Shown piece after piece: positions 53,556 through 62,975 of a stretch of 64,000 nt of DNA; the stretch's first letter is position 1, and the number at the start of each line of letters is the position of its first letter. Below the pieces are notes generated by a model. That model had not been told where the DNA came from and did not search any database. It saw only the letters and a program-made list of their open reading frames with translations. Made by a program: the position numbers and the translations under genes. Source of the stretch: Bifidobacterium sp. ESL0769 (GTDB lineage Bacteria > Actinomycetota > Actinomycetes > Actinomycetales > Bifidobacteriaceae); assembly GCF_029395495.1 (NCBI RefSeq), contig NZ_CP113918.1:558001-622000 (forward strand), written 5' to 3'.

Positions 53556-55190
53556 GTGAGGACGTTAATCCAGGCCCTGAAGACGAAGGAACTTCGCCAT
53601 AAGATCCTCTTCGTGCTCGGCATCATTATCATCTACCGCATCGGTTCGTTCATACCGACCCCGGGAGTGGACTATAAGGTGGTCCAGCAATGTGTCGGCA
53701 CCATGAAGACGGCCCAAGAGAACTTCGTGGGGTTGGTCAACCTCTTCTCCGGCGGCGCCATGCTGCAGCTTTCCATCTTTGCTTTGGGCGTGATGCCGTA
53801 CATCACGGCGTCCATCGTCATTCAGCTGTTGCGTGTGGTCATTCCTCGTTTTGCGGCGCTGCACAAGGAAGGCCAGTCCGGCGAAACCAAGCTGACGCAG
53901 TACACGCGTTATCTCACCATTGGCCTCGCTATTCTGCAGTCCACCACTATTCTTGTCACCGCTCGTTCCGGTGCGTTGTTCAACTATCAGTGCGGTCAGG
54001 TCGTACCCGACGGCTCTGTTTGGAACCTTGTGGTCATGGTGTTGATCATGACCGGCGGTACCGGCCTCATCATGTGGATGGCCGAATTGATTACCGACAA
54101 GGGCATCGGCCAAGGTATGTCGGTCTTGATTTTCATGTCCATCTGCTCCGGCTTCCTTCCGCAGCTCTGGCAGATCGGCTGGGGCACCAACGGCAAGAAC
54201 GGCAACTGGGAGTACTTCGGCATCGTCGTCGCTGTCCTCGTCGTTATTCTTATCTTCGTTGATTTCGTCGAGCTTGCTCAGCGCCGCATCCCGGTTCAGT
54301 ACACGCGCCGTATGATCGGTCGCAAGATGTATGGCGGCTCCTCTACCTATCTTCCGTTGAAGATCAATATGTCTGGCGTTATCCCGCCGATTTTCGCCTC
54401 CTCGATTCTGGCGATTCCGACATTGATCGCACAGTTCGGTAAGTCCGACCAGAAGTGGGTCAAGTGGATTAACACCAATCTGGCCAACACGACTTCTATT
54501 TGGTACATCGCGCTTTACGCCGTGATGATTGTGTTCTTCTGCTTCTTCTACACGTCGATCACCTTTGACCCCGACGAGACGGCAGACAACATGAAGCAGT
54601 ACGGTGGCTTCATTCCCGGCATCCGTGCCGGCAGCGCCACCAGCCGTTACCTGAGCTATGTGATGAACAGGCTCAACACGGTCGGTGCTATTTACCTGCT
54701 CTTCGTTGCGTTGATTCCGACCATGCTCATCATGATGCTGAAGCTCAACAACAAGCTTCCGTTCGGTGGTACGACCATCCTGATTATTGCGGGCGTCGGC
54801 CTCGACACCCTGCGTCAGGCGAAGGCCCAGACCGAGCAGTTCCAGTACACCGGCTTCCTGCTTGAAGACACCGACCACATCGAGGGTGAGGACGTCAAGA
54901 AGTCCAAGAAGACCAAGAAGTCTGCAACCGCGGTTGTCGAAAGCGCGGAGACCGTCAGCGAGGATACTCAATCCGAGGTAGCTGAGAAGGAATCCGACAA
55001 GAGCAAGGAGAACGCAGATACCACGGTAGTTGAACACTCTGAGACCACGAAAGCTACGAACACCGATTCCGCTGATTCGGCCACGCAAAGTGACAAATCG
55101 AAGGAAGAGAATTCCGACGCTGACGGGAAGGCCTCCGACGCCTTGGACGATTCCGATGACAACAACCATACCGACGACAAGTCCGAGTGA
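53556..55190 (+). CDS. secY: Protein translocase subunit SecY with acidic C-terminal extension
   Basis: 544 residues from GTG 53556 (GGGAAGGAAA upstream). The first ~438 residues are a normal ten-helix SecY: RTLIQALKTKELRHKILFVL, the plug region, and the C5/C6 loops that bind SecA and ribosome. The last ~105 residues (after about 54870) are an extra hydrophilic tail rich in Glu, Asp, Ser, Lys and Thr, ending DDSDDNNHTDDKSE. Usual SecY proteins end near 430-445. The tail would lie in the cytoplasm near the ribosome/SecA side. The first part is certain; the role of the tail is unknown. Confidence 0.96.
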   Translation: MRTLIQALKTKELRHKILFVLGIIIIYRIGSFIPTPGVDYKVVQQCVGTMKTAQENFVGLVNLFSGGAMLQLSIFALGVMPYITASIVIQLLRVVIPRFAALHKEGQSGETKLTQYTRYLTIGLAILQSTTILVTARSGALFNYQCGQVVPDGSVWNLVVMVLIMTGGTGLIMWMAELITDKGIGQGMSVLIFMSICSGFLPQLWQIGWGTNGKNGNWEYFGIVVAVLVVILIFVDFVELAQRRIPVQYTRRMIGRKMYGGSSTYLPLKINMSGVIPPIFASSILAIPTLIAQFGKSDQKWVKWINTNLANTTSIWYIALYAVMIVFFCFFYTSITFDPDETADNMKQYGGFIPGIRAGSATSRYLSYVMNRLNTVGAIYLLFVALIPTMLIMMLKLNNKLPFGGTTILIIAGVGLDTLRQAKAQTEQFQYTGFLLEDTDHIEGEDVKKSKKTKKSATAVVESAETVSEDTQSEVAEKESDKSKENADTTVVEHSETTKATNTDSADSATQSDKSKEENSDADGKASDALDDSDDNNHTDDKSE

Positions 55191-55233
55191 CATATTCGGT
55201 TGAGTTGTTGATAACAAGTTTAGAAAAATAATG

Positions 55234-55274
55234 AATGATGCTCATCTGTTCTTAAGAAGCGGGTGGGCATCATT
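55234..55274 (+). terminator. Possible secY terminator
   Basis: AATGATGC (55234-55241) pairs with GCATCATT (55267-55274), then TTGC; the T run is short. It stands between secY and adk. Confidence 0.5.
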
Positions 55275-55307
55275 TGCTACATACACAATCAAGAAAGTAG
55301 AAGCAAC

Positions 55308-55868
55308 ATGCGTCTTTTGATTATGGGCCCGCAAGGAGTGGGCAAGGGAACTCAAGCCAAGCTGATTGCCGAGCACTACGGCATCCCGCACATCTCCACT
55401 GGGGATATCTTCCGTTACAACATGAAGAACAACACTCCGCTGGGGCAGGAAGCCAAGAGCTATACCGACAAGGGACAGCTCGTTCCCGACGAGCTGACCA
55501 ACAAGATCGTCAAGGACCGCCTGGCTATGGACGACGCCAAGAACGGCTGGATCCTCGATGGTTATCCGCGCAACGCTGCTCAGGTCGAGGCGCTTGACAA
55601 GATGCTCGAAGAGCTTGGAACCCCGCTCGACAAGGTCGTGGCACTTGACGCCGACCGCGACATCCTGATGAAGCGCATCGCCAAGCGTGCCACCGAAGAA
55701 GGCCGTGCCGACGATAACGCCGAAGCCATTGCCCAACGCCTTAAGACCTACGACGAAGAAACCGCACCACTGCTCGACACCTACAAATCCCGTGGTTGCC
55801 TGGTGCCGATTGACGGCGAAGGGGATATCGATGATATCTCCAAGACCATTTTCGATGCTTTGGATTGA
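55308..55868 (+). CDS. adk: Adenylate kinase (short form)
   Basis: 186 residues. P-loop GPQGVGKGTQ, NMP-binding STGDIFRYNMKNNT, DGYPRNAAQ, and the short lid RIAKRATEEGRADDN without the zinc/long insertion. It balances AMP, ADP and ATP. ATG 55308 follows GAAAGTAGAAG; a longer frame lacks a ribosome site. Confidence 0.97.
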   Translation: MRLLIMGPQGVGKGTQAKLIAEHYGIPHISTGDIFRYNMKNNTPLGQEAKSYTDKGQLVPDELTNKIVKDRLAMDDAKNGWILDGYPRNAAQVEALDKMLEELGTPLDKVVALDADRDILMKRIAKRATEEGRADDNAEAIAQRLKTYDEETAPLLDTYKSRGCLVPIDGEGDIDDISKTIFDALD

Positions 55869-56068
55869 TGGAGATTTGCTGGCACGTTTCCGCTGAATTG
55901 GCTGATACGCAATCAAGCGAGTAAAGACCAGAATTTCCATTACCACAAGAAGGGATTGAATGCAACACGCCGTGTCGCATTTGGTCCCTCCTTTTGTTAT
56001 AGTAAGAAGTTGGTGTGTTTTCGGATGCGCCATAAATGTAATATCAGCCAAAGAACGGAATGAGGCTC

Positions 56069-56287
56069 ATGGCTAAAGACGGTGTGATTGAAGTCGAAGG
56101 TCAGGTAGTGGAAGCACTGCCGAACGCGATGTTTCGCGTCGAACTTGAAAACAAGCACATCGTGCTGGCCACAATTTCGGGCAAGATGCGCAAGAATTAT
56201 ATTCGTATCCTTCCTCAGGACCGTGTGGTCCTCGAAATGAGCCCTTACGACCTGAACCGCGGCCGTATTACGTACCGTTATAAGTAA
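56069..56287 (+). CDS. infA: Translation initiation factor IF-1
   Basis: 72 residues, the family length: [20 protein letters not shown], then [20 protein letters not shown], the OB fold that blocks the A site. ATG 56069 follows TGAGG. Confidence 0.98.
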   Translation: MAKDGVIEVEGQVVEALPNAMFRVELENKHIVLATISGKMRKNYIRILPQDRVVLEMSPYDLNRGRITYRYK

Positions 56288-56308
56288 AGGTACAAGAAAA
56301 GGAAAACC

Positions 56309-56422
56309 ATGAAGGTCAGCCCTAGTGTGAAGAGGATCTGCGAGAATTGCCGCGTGATCCGTCGTCACGGTCGCGTCATGGTGATCTGCTCCAACCCGCG
56401 CCACAAGCAGCGTCAAGGCTGA
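56309..56422 (+). CDS. rpmJ: 50S ribosomal protein L36
   Basis: 37 residues: [20 protein letters not shown], then [17 protein letters not shown]. The three Cys and one His bind zinc. GAAAAGGAAAA precedes the ATG. Two residues of the run mark the usual infA-rpmJ-rpsM order. Confidence 0.97.
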   Translation: MKVSPSVKRICENCRVIRRHGRVMVICSNPRHKQRQG

Positions 56423-56548
56423 GCGGAAAACCTCCGACCAGAAAAAGGTACTGAGTCGCAGCCCAATCGCTGAACCCCGGGTACGTAGGCCCGAGCCGGG
56501 AAACCGGATGACTTGGTACAAACCTACGGAAACATAGAAGGAATCGCA

Positions 56549-56926
56549 ATGGCACGTCTTGCCGGAGTCGACATCCCCAATGAGAAGCGCATCGAGATTG
56601 CCCTCACCTATATATTTGGTGTCGGCCGTACTCGCGCGAAGGAAACGCTTGCCGCAACCGGTGTGAATCCGGATACCCGCGTCAAGGATCTGAGCGACGA
56701 GCAGCTTATTACGCTGCGTGACTATCTTGAGGCCAACTACAAGATTGAAGGCGATCTGCGTCGTGAAGTCGATGCGGATATTCGTCGCAAGATTCAGATC
56801 AACTGCTATCAAGGCCAGCGTCACCGCCATGGTCTGCCTGTGCGCGGTCAGCGCACCAAGACCAACGCCCGTACCCGTAAGGGCCCGAAGCGTACCGTCG
56901 CTGGAAAGAAAAAGGCCGTCAAGTAA
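56549..56926 (+). CDS. rpsM: 30S ribosomal protein S13
   Basis: 125 residues: [40 protein letters not shown] and [20 protein letters not shown]. Head protein at the subunit interface. ATG 56549 follows AGAAGGAA. Confidence 0.98.
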   Translation: MARLAGVDIPNEKRIEIALTYIFGVGRTRAKETLAATGVNPDTRVKDLSDEQLITLRDYLEANYKIEGDLRREVDADIRRKIQINCYQGQRHRHGLPVRGQRTKTNARTRKGPKRTVAGKKKAVK

Positions 56927-57029
56927 GGCCTAAGCAGTTATGAAGAGGGACGGGACGTCGCTTGTATTTTGCAGCGTTCCAGGCTCTTCGTGACGTTTGG
57001 AATCATTCGTAAATAGGAAACGAGGATCA

Positions 57030-57428
57030 ATGGCAGCTGCAAAGCAAGCCGTGCGCAAGCCGCGTCGCCGTGACCGCAAGTCGGTACCGGTCGGTCAAGC
57101 GCACATCAAGTCCACTTTCAATAACACCATCATCTCCATCACGGATCCCTCGGGCGCAGTCGTGGCCTGGGCTTCCGGTGGCGATGTCGGTTTCAAGGGC
57201 TCACGTAAGTCCACCCCCTACGCCGCAGGCATGGCCGCTGAATCCGCCGCCCGCAAGGCGCAGGAGCACGGCGTCAAGAAGGTTGACGTCTACGTCAAGG
57301 GCCCGGGCAGCGGTCGTGAAACCGCTATCCGCTCCCTGCAGTCCGCAGGTCTTGAGGTCGGTTCCATCACCGATGTCACCCCGCAGGCCCATAACGGTGT
57401 GCGCCCTCCGAAGCGCCGCCGCGTCTGA
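57030..57428 (+). CDS. rpsK: 30S ribosomal protein S11
   Basis: 132 residues: [40 protein letters not shown] and [20 protein letters not shown]. Near the Shine-Dalgarno exit. CGAGGA precedes ATG 57030. Confidence 0.98.
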   Translation: MAAAKQAVRKPRRRDRKSVPVGQAHIKSTFNNTIISITDPSGAVVAWASGGDVGFKGSRKSTPYAAGMAAESAARKAQEHGVKKVDVYVKGPGSGRETAIRSLQSAGLEVGSITDVTPQAHNGVRPPKRRRV

Positions 57429-57507
57429 AGCACTTCATTTAACCATCCGTCCAACCCGCTTATGACCAGTGAGTGCACCACCGATCAGAAGCTGAAAGGA
57501 TAACACA

Positions 57508-58503
57508 GTGCTTATTGCACAGCGTCCGCAACTTACTGAGGAATCACTGAATCCGCAGCGTTCTCGTTTTACCATCGAGCCGCTCGAGCCTGGATTCGGC
57601 TATACGCTTGGTAATTCGTTGCGTCGTACTCTGTTGAGCTCCATTCCCGGAGCCGCAGTCACTTCGGTGCGTATCTCAGGTGCCCTGCACGAGTTCACCA
57701 CTCTGCCAGGCGTCGAGGAGGATGTCACCGAAATCCTGCTCAACATCAAGGGAATCGTGCTCACCAGCGAATATGACGAACCGGTTGTCATGTATCTGCG
57801 TAAAAGCGGTAAGGGCGAGGCCACCGCGGGGGACATCACCCCTCCGGCCGGCGTCACCATCGCCAACCCGGATATGCATATCGCCACCCTTGCGGAAGAC
57901 GGCGAGCTCGAGATCGAGTTCACTGTCGAGCGTGGCCGTGGCTATGTCCCCGCGCAGATGAACAAGCAGGACAGCGACGAGATCGGCCGTATCCCAGTCG
58001 ATTCCATCTATTCGCCGGTTCTTAAGGTGAGCTACAAGGTCGAGGCGACCCGTGTCGAACAGCGCACGGACTTCGACAAGCTCATCCTCGATGTGGAGAC
58101 CAAGCCGGCGATTTCGCCACGCGATGCCGTCGCATCCGCCGGTTCCACTCTGGTTGAGCTCTTCGGCCTGTGCCGTGAACTCAACACGCAAGCGGAAGGC
58201 GTCGAGGTCGGCCCGGCTCCGGTTGAGGAAGAAGTCAACCCAGAGATGTCGATTCCGATCGAGGAACTCAATCTCACCCAGCGCAGCTACAACTGCCTGA
58301 AGCGCGAAGGTATCCACACCGTCGGTGAATTGGTGTCTCACACCGAGCAGGATCTGCTCGACATCCGTAATTTCGGTATGAAGTCGATCGATGAAGTCAA
58401 GGAGAAGCTCGAAAGTATGGGTCTCTCATTGAAGGCCTCGCCGCTGGGCTTCGATACCAACAACCTTGAAGGTGGCACTTTCTTCTCGCCCGAAGACGAG
58501 TAA
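57508..58503 (+). CDS. rpoA: RNA polymerase subunit alpha
   Basis: 331 residues from GTG 57508 with AAAGGA upstream. N-terminal domain (dimer, contacts beta): [20 protein letters not shown], then the C-terminal domain [20 protein letters not shown] that binds UP elements and activators, ending in a short acidic tail. In the usual rpsK-rpoA-rplQ order. Confidence 0.98.
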   Translation: MLIAQRPQLTEESLNPQRSRFTIEPLEPGFGYTLGNSLRRTLLSSIPGAAVTSVRISGALHEFTTLPGVEEDVTEILLNIKGIVLTSEYDEPVVMYLRKSGKGEATAGDITPPAGVTIANPDMHIATLAEDGELEIEFTVERGRGYVPAQMNKQDSDEIGRIPVDSIYSPVLKVSYKVEATRVEQRTDFDKLILDVETKPAISPRDAVASAGSTLVELFGLCRELNTQAEGVEVGPAPVEEEVNPEMSIPIEELNLTQRSYNCLKREGIHTVGELVSHTEQDLLDIRNFGMKSIDEVKEKLESMGLSLKASPLGFDTNNLEGGTFFSPEDE

Positions 58504-58602
58504 GAGTACATAGCGCCAACTTCATTTTAAGCTTCGGTGCCGTTCGGATGTTCGGGCGTATGCCCACCTGAACGACGAAAACCGGAGCGTTAAGGAGTAA
58601 TA

Positions 58603-59274
58603 ATGCCTACACCTAGAAAAGGGCCGCATCTGGCTTCAAGCCCGGCTCATGAGCGTCTGATGCTCGCGAACATGGCGACCAGCCTGTTCGAGCACGGTCG
58701 CATCGTCACCACACTGCCGAAGGCCAAGCGTCTTCGCCCCGTGGCCGAGCGCTTAATCACCTTCGCCAAGAAGGGCGACCTCGCTCATCGCCGTCGCGTG
58801 ATGCGCGTCATCCGCAACAAGTCCATCGTGCACAAGCTCTTCACCGAGATTGCCGAGCAGATGCAGCAGCGTGAGGGTGGCTACACCCGCATCGTCAAGA
58901 TTGCCCCGTCCAAGGGCAACAACGCGCCGCGCGCCATCATCGAGCTCGTCACCGAGCCGGTCAGCGCCAAGGAATCCGTCGTGAAGGAAGCTGAAGCTTC
59001 CGCCGCTGTTGCCGCCGACAAGGCTCAAGTCGAGGAGGCAGAAGCCAAGGTCCAGAAGGACACTGCCGAGACCGCCAAGACCAAGACGGACAAGGCTGTC
59101 GACGAAGCTGAAGCCAAGGAGACTGAGGCCAACGCCGACGTCGCCGCGGATAAGGCCGAGGTCAAGAAGACTGAAGCCAAGGATGCTGATAAGGAAGCCA
59201 AGAAGGCTGCAAAGGCTAAGAAGCCCGCTGCCAAGAAGGCTCCTGCAAAGAAGGCTGATAAGGAAGAGAAGTGA
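58603..59274 (+). CDS. rplQ: 50S ribosomal protein L17 with long Ala/Lys/Glu tail
   Basis: 223 residues; residues 1-122 are L17 ([40 protein letters not shown]). The next ~100 are Ala/Lys/Glu-rich with two similar blocks, [19 protein letters not shown] and [19 protein letters not shown], and end in a histone-like [19 protein letters not shown]17 in E. coli is 127 residues. AAGGAG precedes the ATG. Confidence 0.96.
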   Translation: MPTPRKGPHLASSPAHERLMLANMATSLFEHGRIVTTLPKAKRLRPVAERLITFAKKGDLAHRRRVMRVIRNKSIVHKLFTEIAEQMQQREGGYTRIVKIAPSKGNNAPRAIIELVTEPVSAKESVVKEAEASAAVAADKAQVEEAEAKVQKDTAETAKTKTDKAVDEAEAKETEANADVAADKAEVKKTEAKDADKEAKKAAKAKKPAAKKAPAKKADKEEK

Positions 59275-59303
59275 GTCGTTAGATTCACGTATTTCTTTTT
59301 TAA

Positions 59304-59339
59304 CAAGAAGGTCGGAGATGTAAGTCTCCGGCCTTCTTG
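59304..59339 (+). terminator. Hairpin after rplQ
   Basis: CAAGAAGGTCGGAGA (59304-59318) pairs with TCTCCGGCCTTCTTG (59325-59339), with one G-T pair. The T run after it is missing, but it ends the superoperon. Confidence 0.75.
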
Positions 59340-59387
59340 CATATGCGGACATGGATTCGTGGTGGTATGCCACGTATACTGGCAACG

Positions 59388-60437
59388 ATGAGATTACGAA
59401 TTGACTTGGCATACGACGGCGGCGACTTCCACGGTTGGGCGAAGCAGCCGGGTCTGCGTACCGTGCAAGGGGTCGTGGAAAGCGCTCTGCATACCGTTCT
59501 GCGTGTGCCCACCGACGATGTCGGCGAACCATTGCATCTGGTGGTTGCCGGGCGTACCGACACCGGCGTACATGCAGCTCATCAGGTTTGCCATCTGGAC
59601 GTGGGGGAGCAGACGCTTCAGCGTTGCGTCGGGCATATGGAAGTGCCGCCTGTCGAAGCGTTGCGTCGTCGGCTGAGTCATGATTTGCCGGATGATATCG
59701 CTCTGCACGGCGTATGCGTGGCACCCGATGGTTTCGACGCGCGGTTTTCGGCTTTGGAACGTACATACGTCTACCGGGTTGTTGATGGGGCGAGGCCGGC
59801 CGATCCAAGGCTGCGTGGCTTTGTCTGGAAGCTTGAAGACACGCTTGACATTCCGTCGATGAACGAGGCCGCGGCCATGACCATCGGCCTGCACGATTTC
59901 GGTTCCTTCGCCACGCCAAATCCAGGTGGCACCACGATCCGCGAGGTCAAGCAGGCGGTGTGGCAGCGTGTACCCGTGATGGGTATGTACGGTGCTGCCG
60001 TCGGTTCTGACGGACAGGGAAACGCTGCAACAGAAATGACCATGGACAACTCGATGGCCTCAGGTAACGCGATGATCCTAGACAACACAATGGCCTCAGG
60101 TAGCGTGACGACCTTAGACAGCGCGACGATCCCAGGCAACACAACGAGTATGGGTTATACCGTCCCGTCGCTGGAGTCCGGGCTCGTGTGCTTCACCATC
60201 GTGGCCGATGCCTTCGCGCACAACATGGTGCGTTCTCTGGTCAACGCCTGCGTACAGGTCGGCCGGCACCGTAAGTCGTTGGAATGGTTTGCTCAGAAGA
60301 TGGCCAATCCCGTGCGCGAAGGCTCCACCGGCCCTATCGCTGCCTGCGGCCTGACGCTAGAGCACGTGGCTTATCCGGCTGATGGCGAGCTGGCGAGCCG
60401 AGCTGCATCAATCCGGGCCAAGCGGACGCTGGACTGA
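59388..60437 (+). CDS. truA: tRNA pseudouridine synthase A with repeat insertion
   Basis: 349 residues. It makes pseudouridine at positions 38-40 of the anticodon arm. Landmarks: MRLRIDLAYDGGDFHGWAKQ, the catalytic Asp in VAGRTDTGVHAAHQV, RYVYR-like RTYVYRV, and FAHNMVRSLVNACVQVG near the end. Between MGMYGAAVG and GYTVPSLESGLVCF there is an insertion with three 12-residue repeats (see 60036-60143) that raises the length well above the usual 250-290. TATACT stands seven bases before ATG 59388, with no Shine-Dalgarno. Confidence 0.93.
   Translation: MRLRIDLAYDGGDFHGWAKQPGLRTVQGVVESALHTVLRVPTDDVGEPLHLVVAGRTDTGVHAAHQVCHLDVGEQTLQRCVGHMEVPPVEALRRRLSHDLPDDIALHGVCVAPDGFDARFSALERTYVYRVVDGARPADPRLRGFVWKLEDTLDIPSMNEAAAMTIGLHDFGSFATPNPGGTTIREVKQAVWQRVPVMGMYGAAVGSDGQGNAATEMTMDNSMASGNAMILDNTMASGSVTTLDSATIPGNTTSMGYTVPSLESGLVCFTIVADAFAHNMVRSLVNACVQVGRHRKSLEWFAQKMANPVREGSTGPIAACGLTLEHVAYPADGELASRAASIRAKRTLD
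60036..60143 (+). repeat. Three 36-bp tandem repeats inside truA
   Basis: Units 60036-60071, 60072-60107 and 60108-60143 encode MTMDNSMASGNA, MILDNTMASGSV and TTLDSATIPGNT. The second differs slightly and the third more strongly from the first, so the array is degenerate. It keeps the frame. Confidence 0.85.
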
Positions 60438-60523
60438 CGCGCGGGCGTCGGAAACGCCCAGTCTAGCCGCGACGTCGCAATCCGTGCCCGCCGCACATTG
60501 GATTGGACTTGCGCCACGCCCGG

Positions 60524-60552
60524 TTGCGGTGGTTGGCACGTTGCCTTATACT
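60524..60552 (+). promoter_or_regulatory. Promoter of tRNA-Ser(CGA)
   Basis: -35 TTGCGG (60524-60529), 17-bp spacer, -10 TATACT (60547-60552), 26 bp before the tRNA. Confidence 0.75.
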
Positions 60553-60578
60553 AGAAAAGTTGCGTTTTGCGCAGCGAT

Positions 60579-60663
60579 GGATAAGTGTCCGAGCGGTCTA
60601 AGGAGCACGCCTCGAAAGCGTGTGAGGAGAAATCCTCCGCGAGTTCGAATCTCGCCTTATCCG
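60579..60663 (+). tRNA. tRNA-Ser (CGA)
   Basis: Acceptor GGATAAG pairs with CTTATCC; the anticodon loop CTCGAAA carries CGA; a long variable arm (GAGGAGAAATCCTCC) is present; T-loop TTCGAAT; discriminator G at 60663. Confidence 0.95.
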
Positions 60664-60669
60664 CGTTAA

Positions 60670-60702
60670 GCCTCTGGAGCCTCGGTTCCGGAGGCATTTT
60701 CT
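60670..60702 (+). terminator. tRNA-Ser(CGA) terminator
   Basis: GCCTCTGGA (60670-60678) pairs with TTCCGGAGGC (60686-60695) with one bulge, followed by ATTTTCTTTT. Confidence 0.8.
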
Positions 60703-60730
60703 TTTCCGCGTCGAGTCCCGAACAAGGCAC

Positions 60731-61642
60731 CTACTCGTACAAAGCAGCGTCGAAGGCGGGATAGCCCAGCGACAAGGCGAGATAAATGCGCGAAGAGATA
60801 AGATCCGCGAGCACAGCCAAGGATTTGCTGCTGCTTTCGTTTCTTGAACTTTTCGAAGTGCCGACGGCGCTAGCAGAAGAATTATCGGTATTTGATACCG
60901 GCAATGCCTGCGAAAGGGCGGTAAACGATTCGCGGGCGCAATCCATCTCTATGACTGCAACGGTTGAAGCCTGCAAACCGGTGCTCGGATCGATAATCGT
61001 GTCGGGATGGGCGATGAGATTACTCACGTCGTAGACCTTTTCACGCGGGTCGTTGGGGACGGTGTTGGTGCCAGCGTCCTTCGCTTCAAGCGAGATAAGC
61101 CGTGAGGCGATGGCTTTATGATCGTCGCTTAATTGCAGTGTGGCATGGTCCACGTCTTTCGCCGCAAGTGCTTCGATGGCAAAGCCCGCCCGATCTTCCG
61201 CTTTAGCCAGGGAACCAAGGGTGTCGTTGCTCACATTCAACGCGACGATATCGTCAAGATTGGCCAATGCGGCGTCGGCATGGGTTGGGTAGGCTCCGAC
61301 AAGCGGAGAAAGACTTTGCTGCAGCCATTGCATCTGTGCGCTTTTCATGGTGTATACGCTGAATTGCGAAGGACACAGAGTGGCTGCTTCGCGCCAGGTG
61401 TTCACGGCGTTACCGGCGGATAGATAGCGGTCAATGAACGGGTTGCCAGCAGTGGTATGGGAACTGGCTGAAACCGCATTGGTATAAGCAGTTTTGCAGG
61501 GTCCCGCCGACTCGATAGGGGATTCGATTCGCGGGAAATTACAAGCGGCCAGAGGCACGATAAAAGCGGTAACGGCAATGACTGGAAAGACACGCCGACC
61601 TAGGAAATTGCGCAAAGAGGAAAACATACGACGTGTCTGCAT
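60731..61642 (-). CDS. Predicted lipoprotein, unknown function
   Basis: 303 residues. A basic start (QTRRMFSSLRNFLGRR), hydrophobic stretch FPVIAVTAFIVPLAAC with a lipobox (PLAAC) near residue 34, then a soluble, Ala/Ser/Asp-rich helical domain. The C-terminal part has a Ser-rich linker (SKSSRNESSSKS). No named domain is recognised; CKTAY…, LCPSQFSVY and EMDCARESF suggest three conserved Cys. TATTCT lies eight bases before the ATG, and no ribosome site is visible. Conserved position next to nusA supports a real gene. Confidence 0.8.
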   Translation of the reverse strand: MQTRRMFSSLRNFLGRRVFPVIAVTAFIVPLAACNFPRIESPIESAGPCKTAYTNAVSASSHTTAGNPFIDRYLSAGNAVNTWREAATLCPSQFSVYTMKSAQMQWLQQSLSPLVGAYPTHADAALANLDDIVALNVSNDTLGSLAKAEDRAGFAIEALAAKDVDHATLQLSDDHKAIASRLISLEAKDAGTNTVPNDPREKVYDVSNLIAHPDTIIDPSTGLQASTVAVIEMDCARESFTALSQALPVSNTDNSSASAVGTSKSSRNESSSKSLAVLADLISSRIYLALSLGYPAFDAALYE

Positions 61643-61724
61643 AAAACACTAGAATATCGAATGATTATGACTTAATGGGGCCAGAGAGCCCGACAGATAA
61701 TTTCATATAGGAGGTCTTGCGACC

Positions 61725-62792
61725 ATGGAACTGGACCTGACAGGTATTCATCAGCTCGCGGCAGGGCAGGGAATCGATTCTGAAACACTTGACAACGCAC
61801 TTTCTGAAGCGTTGCTATTGGCTTACAGCAAAACACCGAACGCGGCGAAGCACGCGCGCGTCGAACTTGACGATCGTGCTGGCACCTTCACCATCTGGGC
61901 CCGCGACGAGAAGCCGGTGGAGCCCACTGAGGAGGACCCGCATCCACGTCCGGAACTCGGCGAGGAATACGACGATACCCCGCATGATTTCGGGCGTCTG
62001 GCCGCTTCGACGGCCCGTCAGGTGATTCGCCAGCTTTTCCGTGACGCGGAGGACGAGCGTGTGCTCGGTGCTTTCGCTGGCCAGAAGGGTAAGCTCATCA
62101 CCGGCGTCATTCAGCAGGATACGAAGGATCCGGCCAACGTTCATGTCGCGGTGGGCGACGTGGAGGCCATCCTCCCCAAGCGCGAGCAGGTGCCCGGCGA
62201 GCATTATCGTCATGGCGATCGTCTGCGCGTCTATGTCGTCACCGTCGGTCGTGGCCTGAAGGGCCCTGAAATTGTCGTGTCGCGTTCGCATCCGGAACTC
62301 GTGCGCAAGCTTTTCGAACGTGAGGTGCCTGAGCTGGTTTCTGGCGCTGTCTCGATCATGGCCATCGCCCGCGAGGCCGGTGCTCGCACCAAGATCGCTG
62401 TTCGTGCCAACACTGAAGGCGTCAACCCGAAAGGTGCCTTGATTGGCCCTGGCGGCGCTCGTGTGCGTGCGGTGATGGAAAACCTCGGACCGGAAAAGAT
62501 CGACATCGTCGATTGGTCGAAGGACCCGGCCAAGTTCGTCGGTTCGGCGCTTTCGCCGGCCGTCGCCACTGGTGTCGACATCGTCAGCGAGAAGAACAAG
62601 ACGGCCATCGCCTATATTCACGACGACCAGCTTTCGCTTGCCATCGGCAAGGAAGGCCAGAACGCCCGTCTTGCCGCCAAACTCACCGGCTGGAAGATTG
62701 GCATCGAATCCAGCGAGGCCCACGCCGCAGCACAGGCGCAAGCCGCCGCGAACGCCGCAGAAGCGGGCAAAACGACAGGAAACGAACAGTAG
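61725..62792 (+). CDS. nusA: Transcription termination/antitermination factor NusA
   Basis: 355 residues. An N-terminal RNA-polymerase-binding domain (residues 1-~105, ALSEALLLAYSKTP), an S1 domain (~110-185, GKLITGVIQQDTKDPANVHV), and two KH domains (GGARVRAVMENLGPEKIDIV and QLSLAIGKEGQNARLAAKLT). It lacks the C-terminal acidic repeats of E. coli NusA, as usual in actinobacteria. AGGAGG is placed well before ATG 61725. infB follows without a ylxR gene. Confidence 0.97.
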   Translation: MELDLTGIHQLAAGQGIDSETLDNALSEALLLAYSKTPNAAKHARVELDDRAGTFTIWARDEKPVEPTEEDPHPRPELGEEYDDTPHDFGRLAASTARQVIRQLFRDAEDERVLGAFAGQKGKLITGVIQQDTKDPANVHVAVGDVEAILPKREQVPGEHYRHGDRLRVYVVTVGRGLKGPEIVVSRSHPELVRKLFEREVPELVSGAVSIMAIAREAGARTKIAVRANTEGVNPKGALIGPGGARVRAVMENLGPEKIDIVDWSKDPAKFVGSALSPAVATGVDIVSEKNKTAIAYIHDDQLSLAIGKEGQNARLAAKLTGWKIGIESSEAHAAAQAQAAANAAEAGKTTGNEQ

Positions 62793-62798
62793 TCTGCA

Positions 62799-62823
62799 AT
62801 CCAGCATCACGAGTATGCTGGAT
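62799..62823 (+). terminator. Hairpin just after nusA
   Basis: ATCCAGCAT (62799-62807) pairs with ATGCTGGAT (62815-62823). No T run follows, so it may be an attenuator or processing site in the nusA-infB spacer. Confidence 0.5.
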
Positions 62824-62933
62824 TAAGGTAATCCGAGTGCAGGCACGCAGTGTGTCTACACGTCGGTCGGAGACGAGGTAACACAATCATGGTCGCACGA
62901 TGAGTCTGGGTAAGCTCGCCGTAACAATACATT

Positions 62934-62954
62934 GACTGCGCCTTACGCGCAGTC
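62934..62954 (+). promoter_or_regulatory. Hairpin in front of the infB ribosome site
   Basis: GACTGCGC (62934-62941) pairs with GCGCAGTC (62947-62954), ending eight bases before the GGAG of infB. It could shape translation of IF-2 or be an RNA-processing site. Confidence 0.5.
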
Positions 62955-62975
62955 ACAATAGTAGGAGAAAACTGA

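Noticed and set aside
53565..55217. 550-residue minus-strand open frame
   Set aside because: Antisense of secY; composition of a shadow frame.
58753..59919. 388-residue minus-strand frame spanning rplQ and truA
   Set aside because: Antisense of two recognised genes and across the rplQ hairpin.
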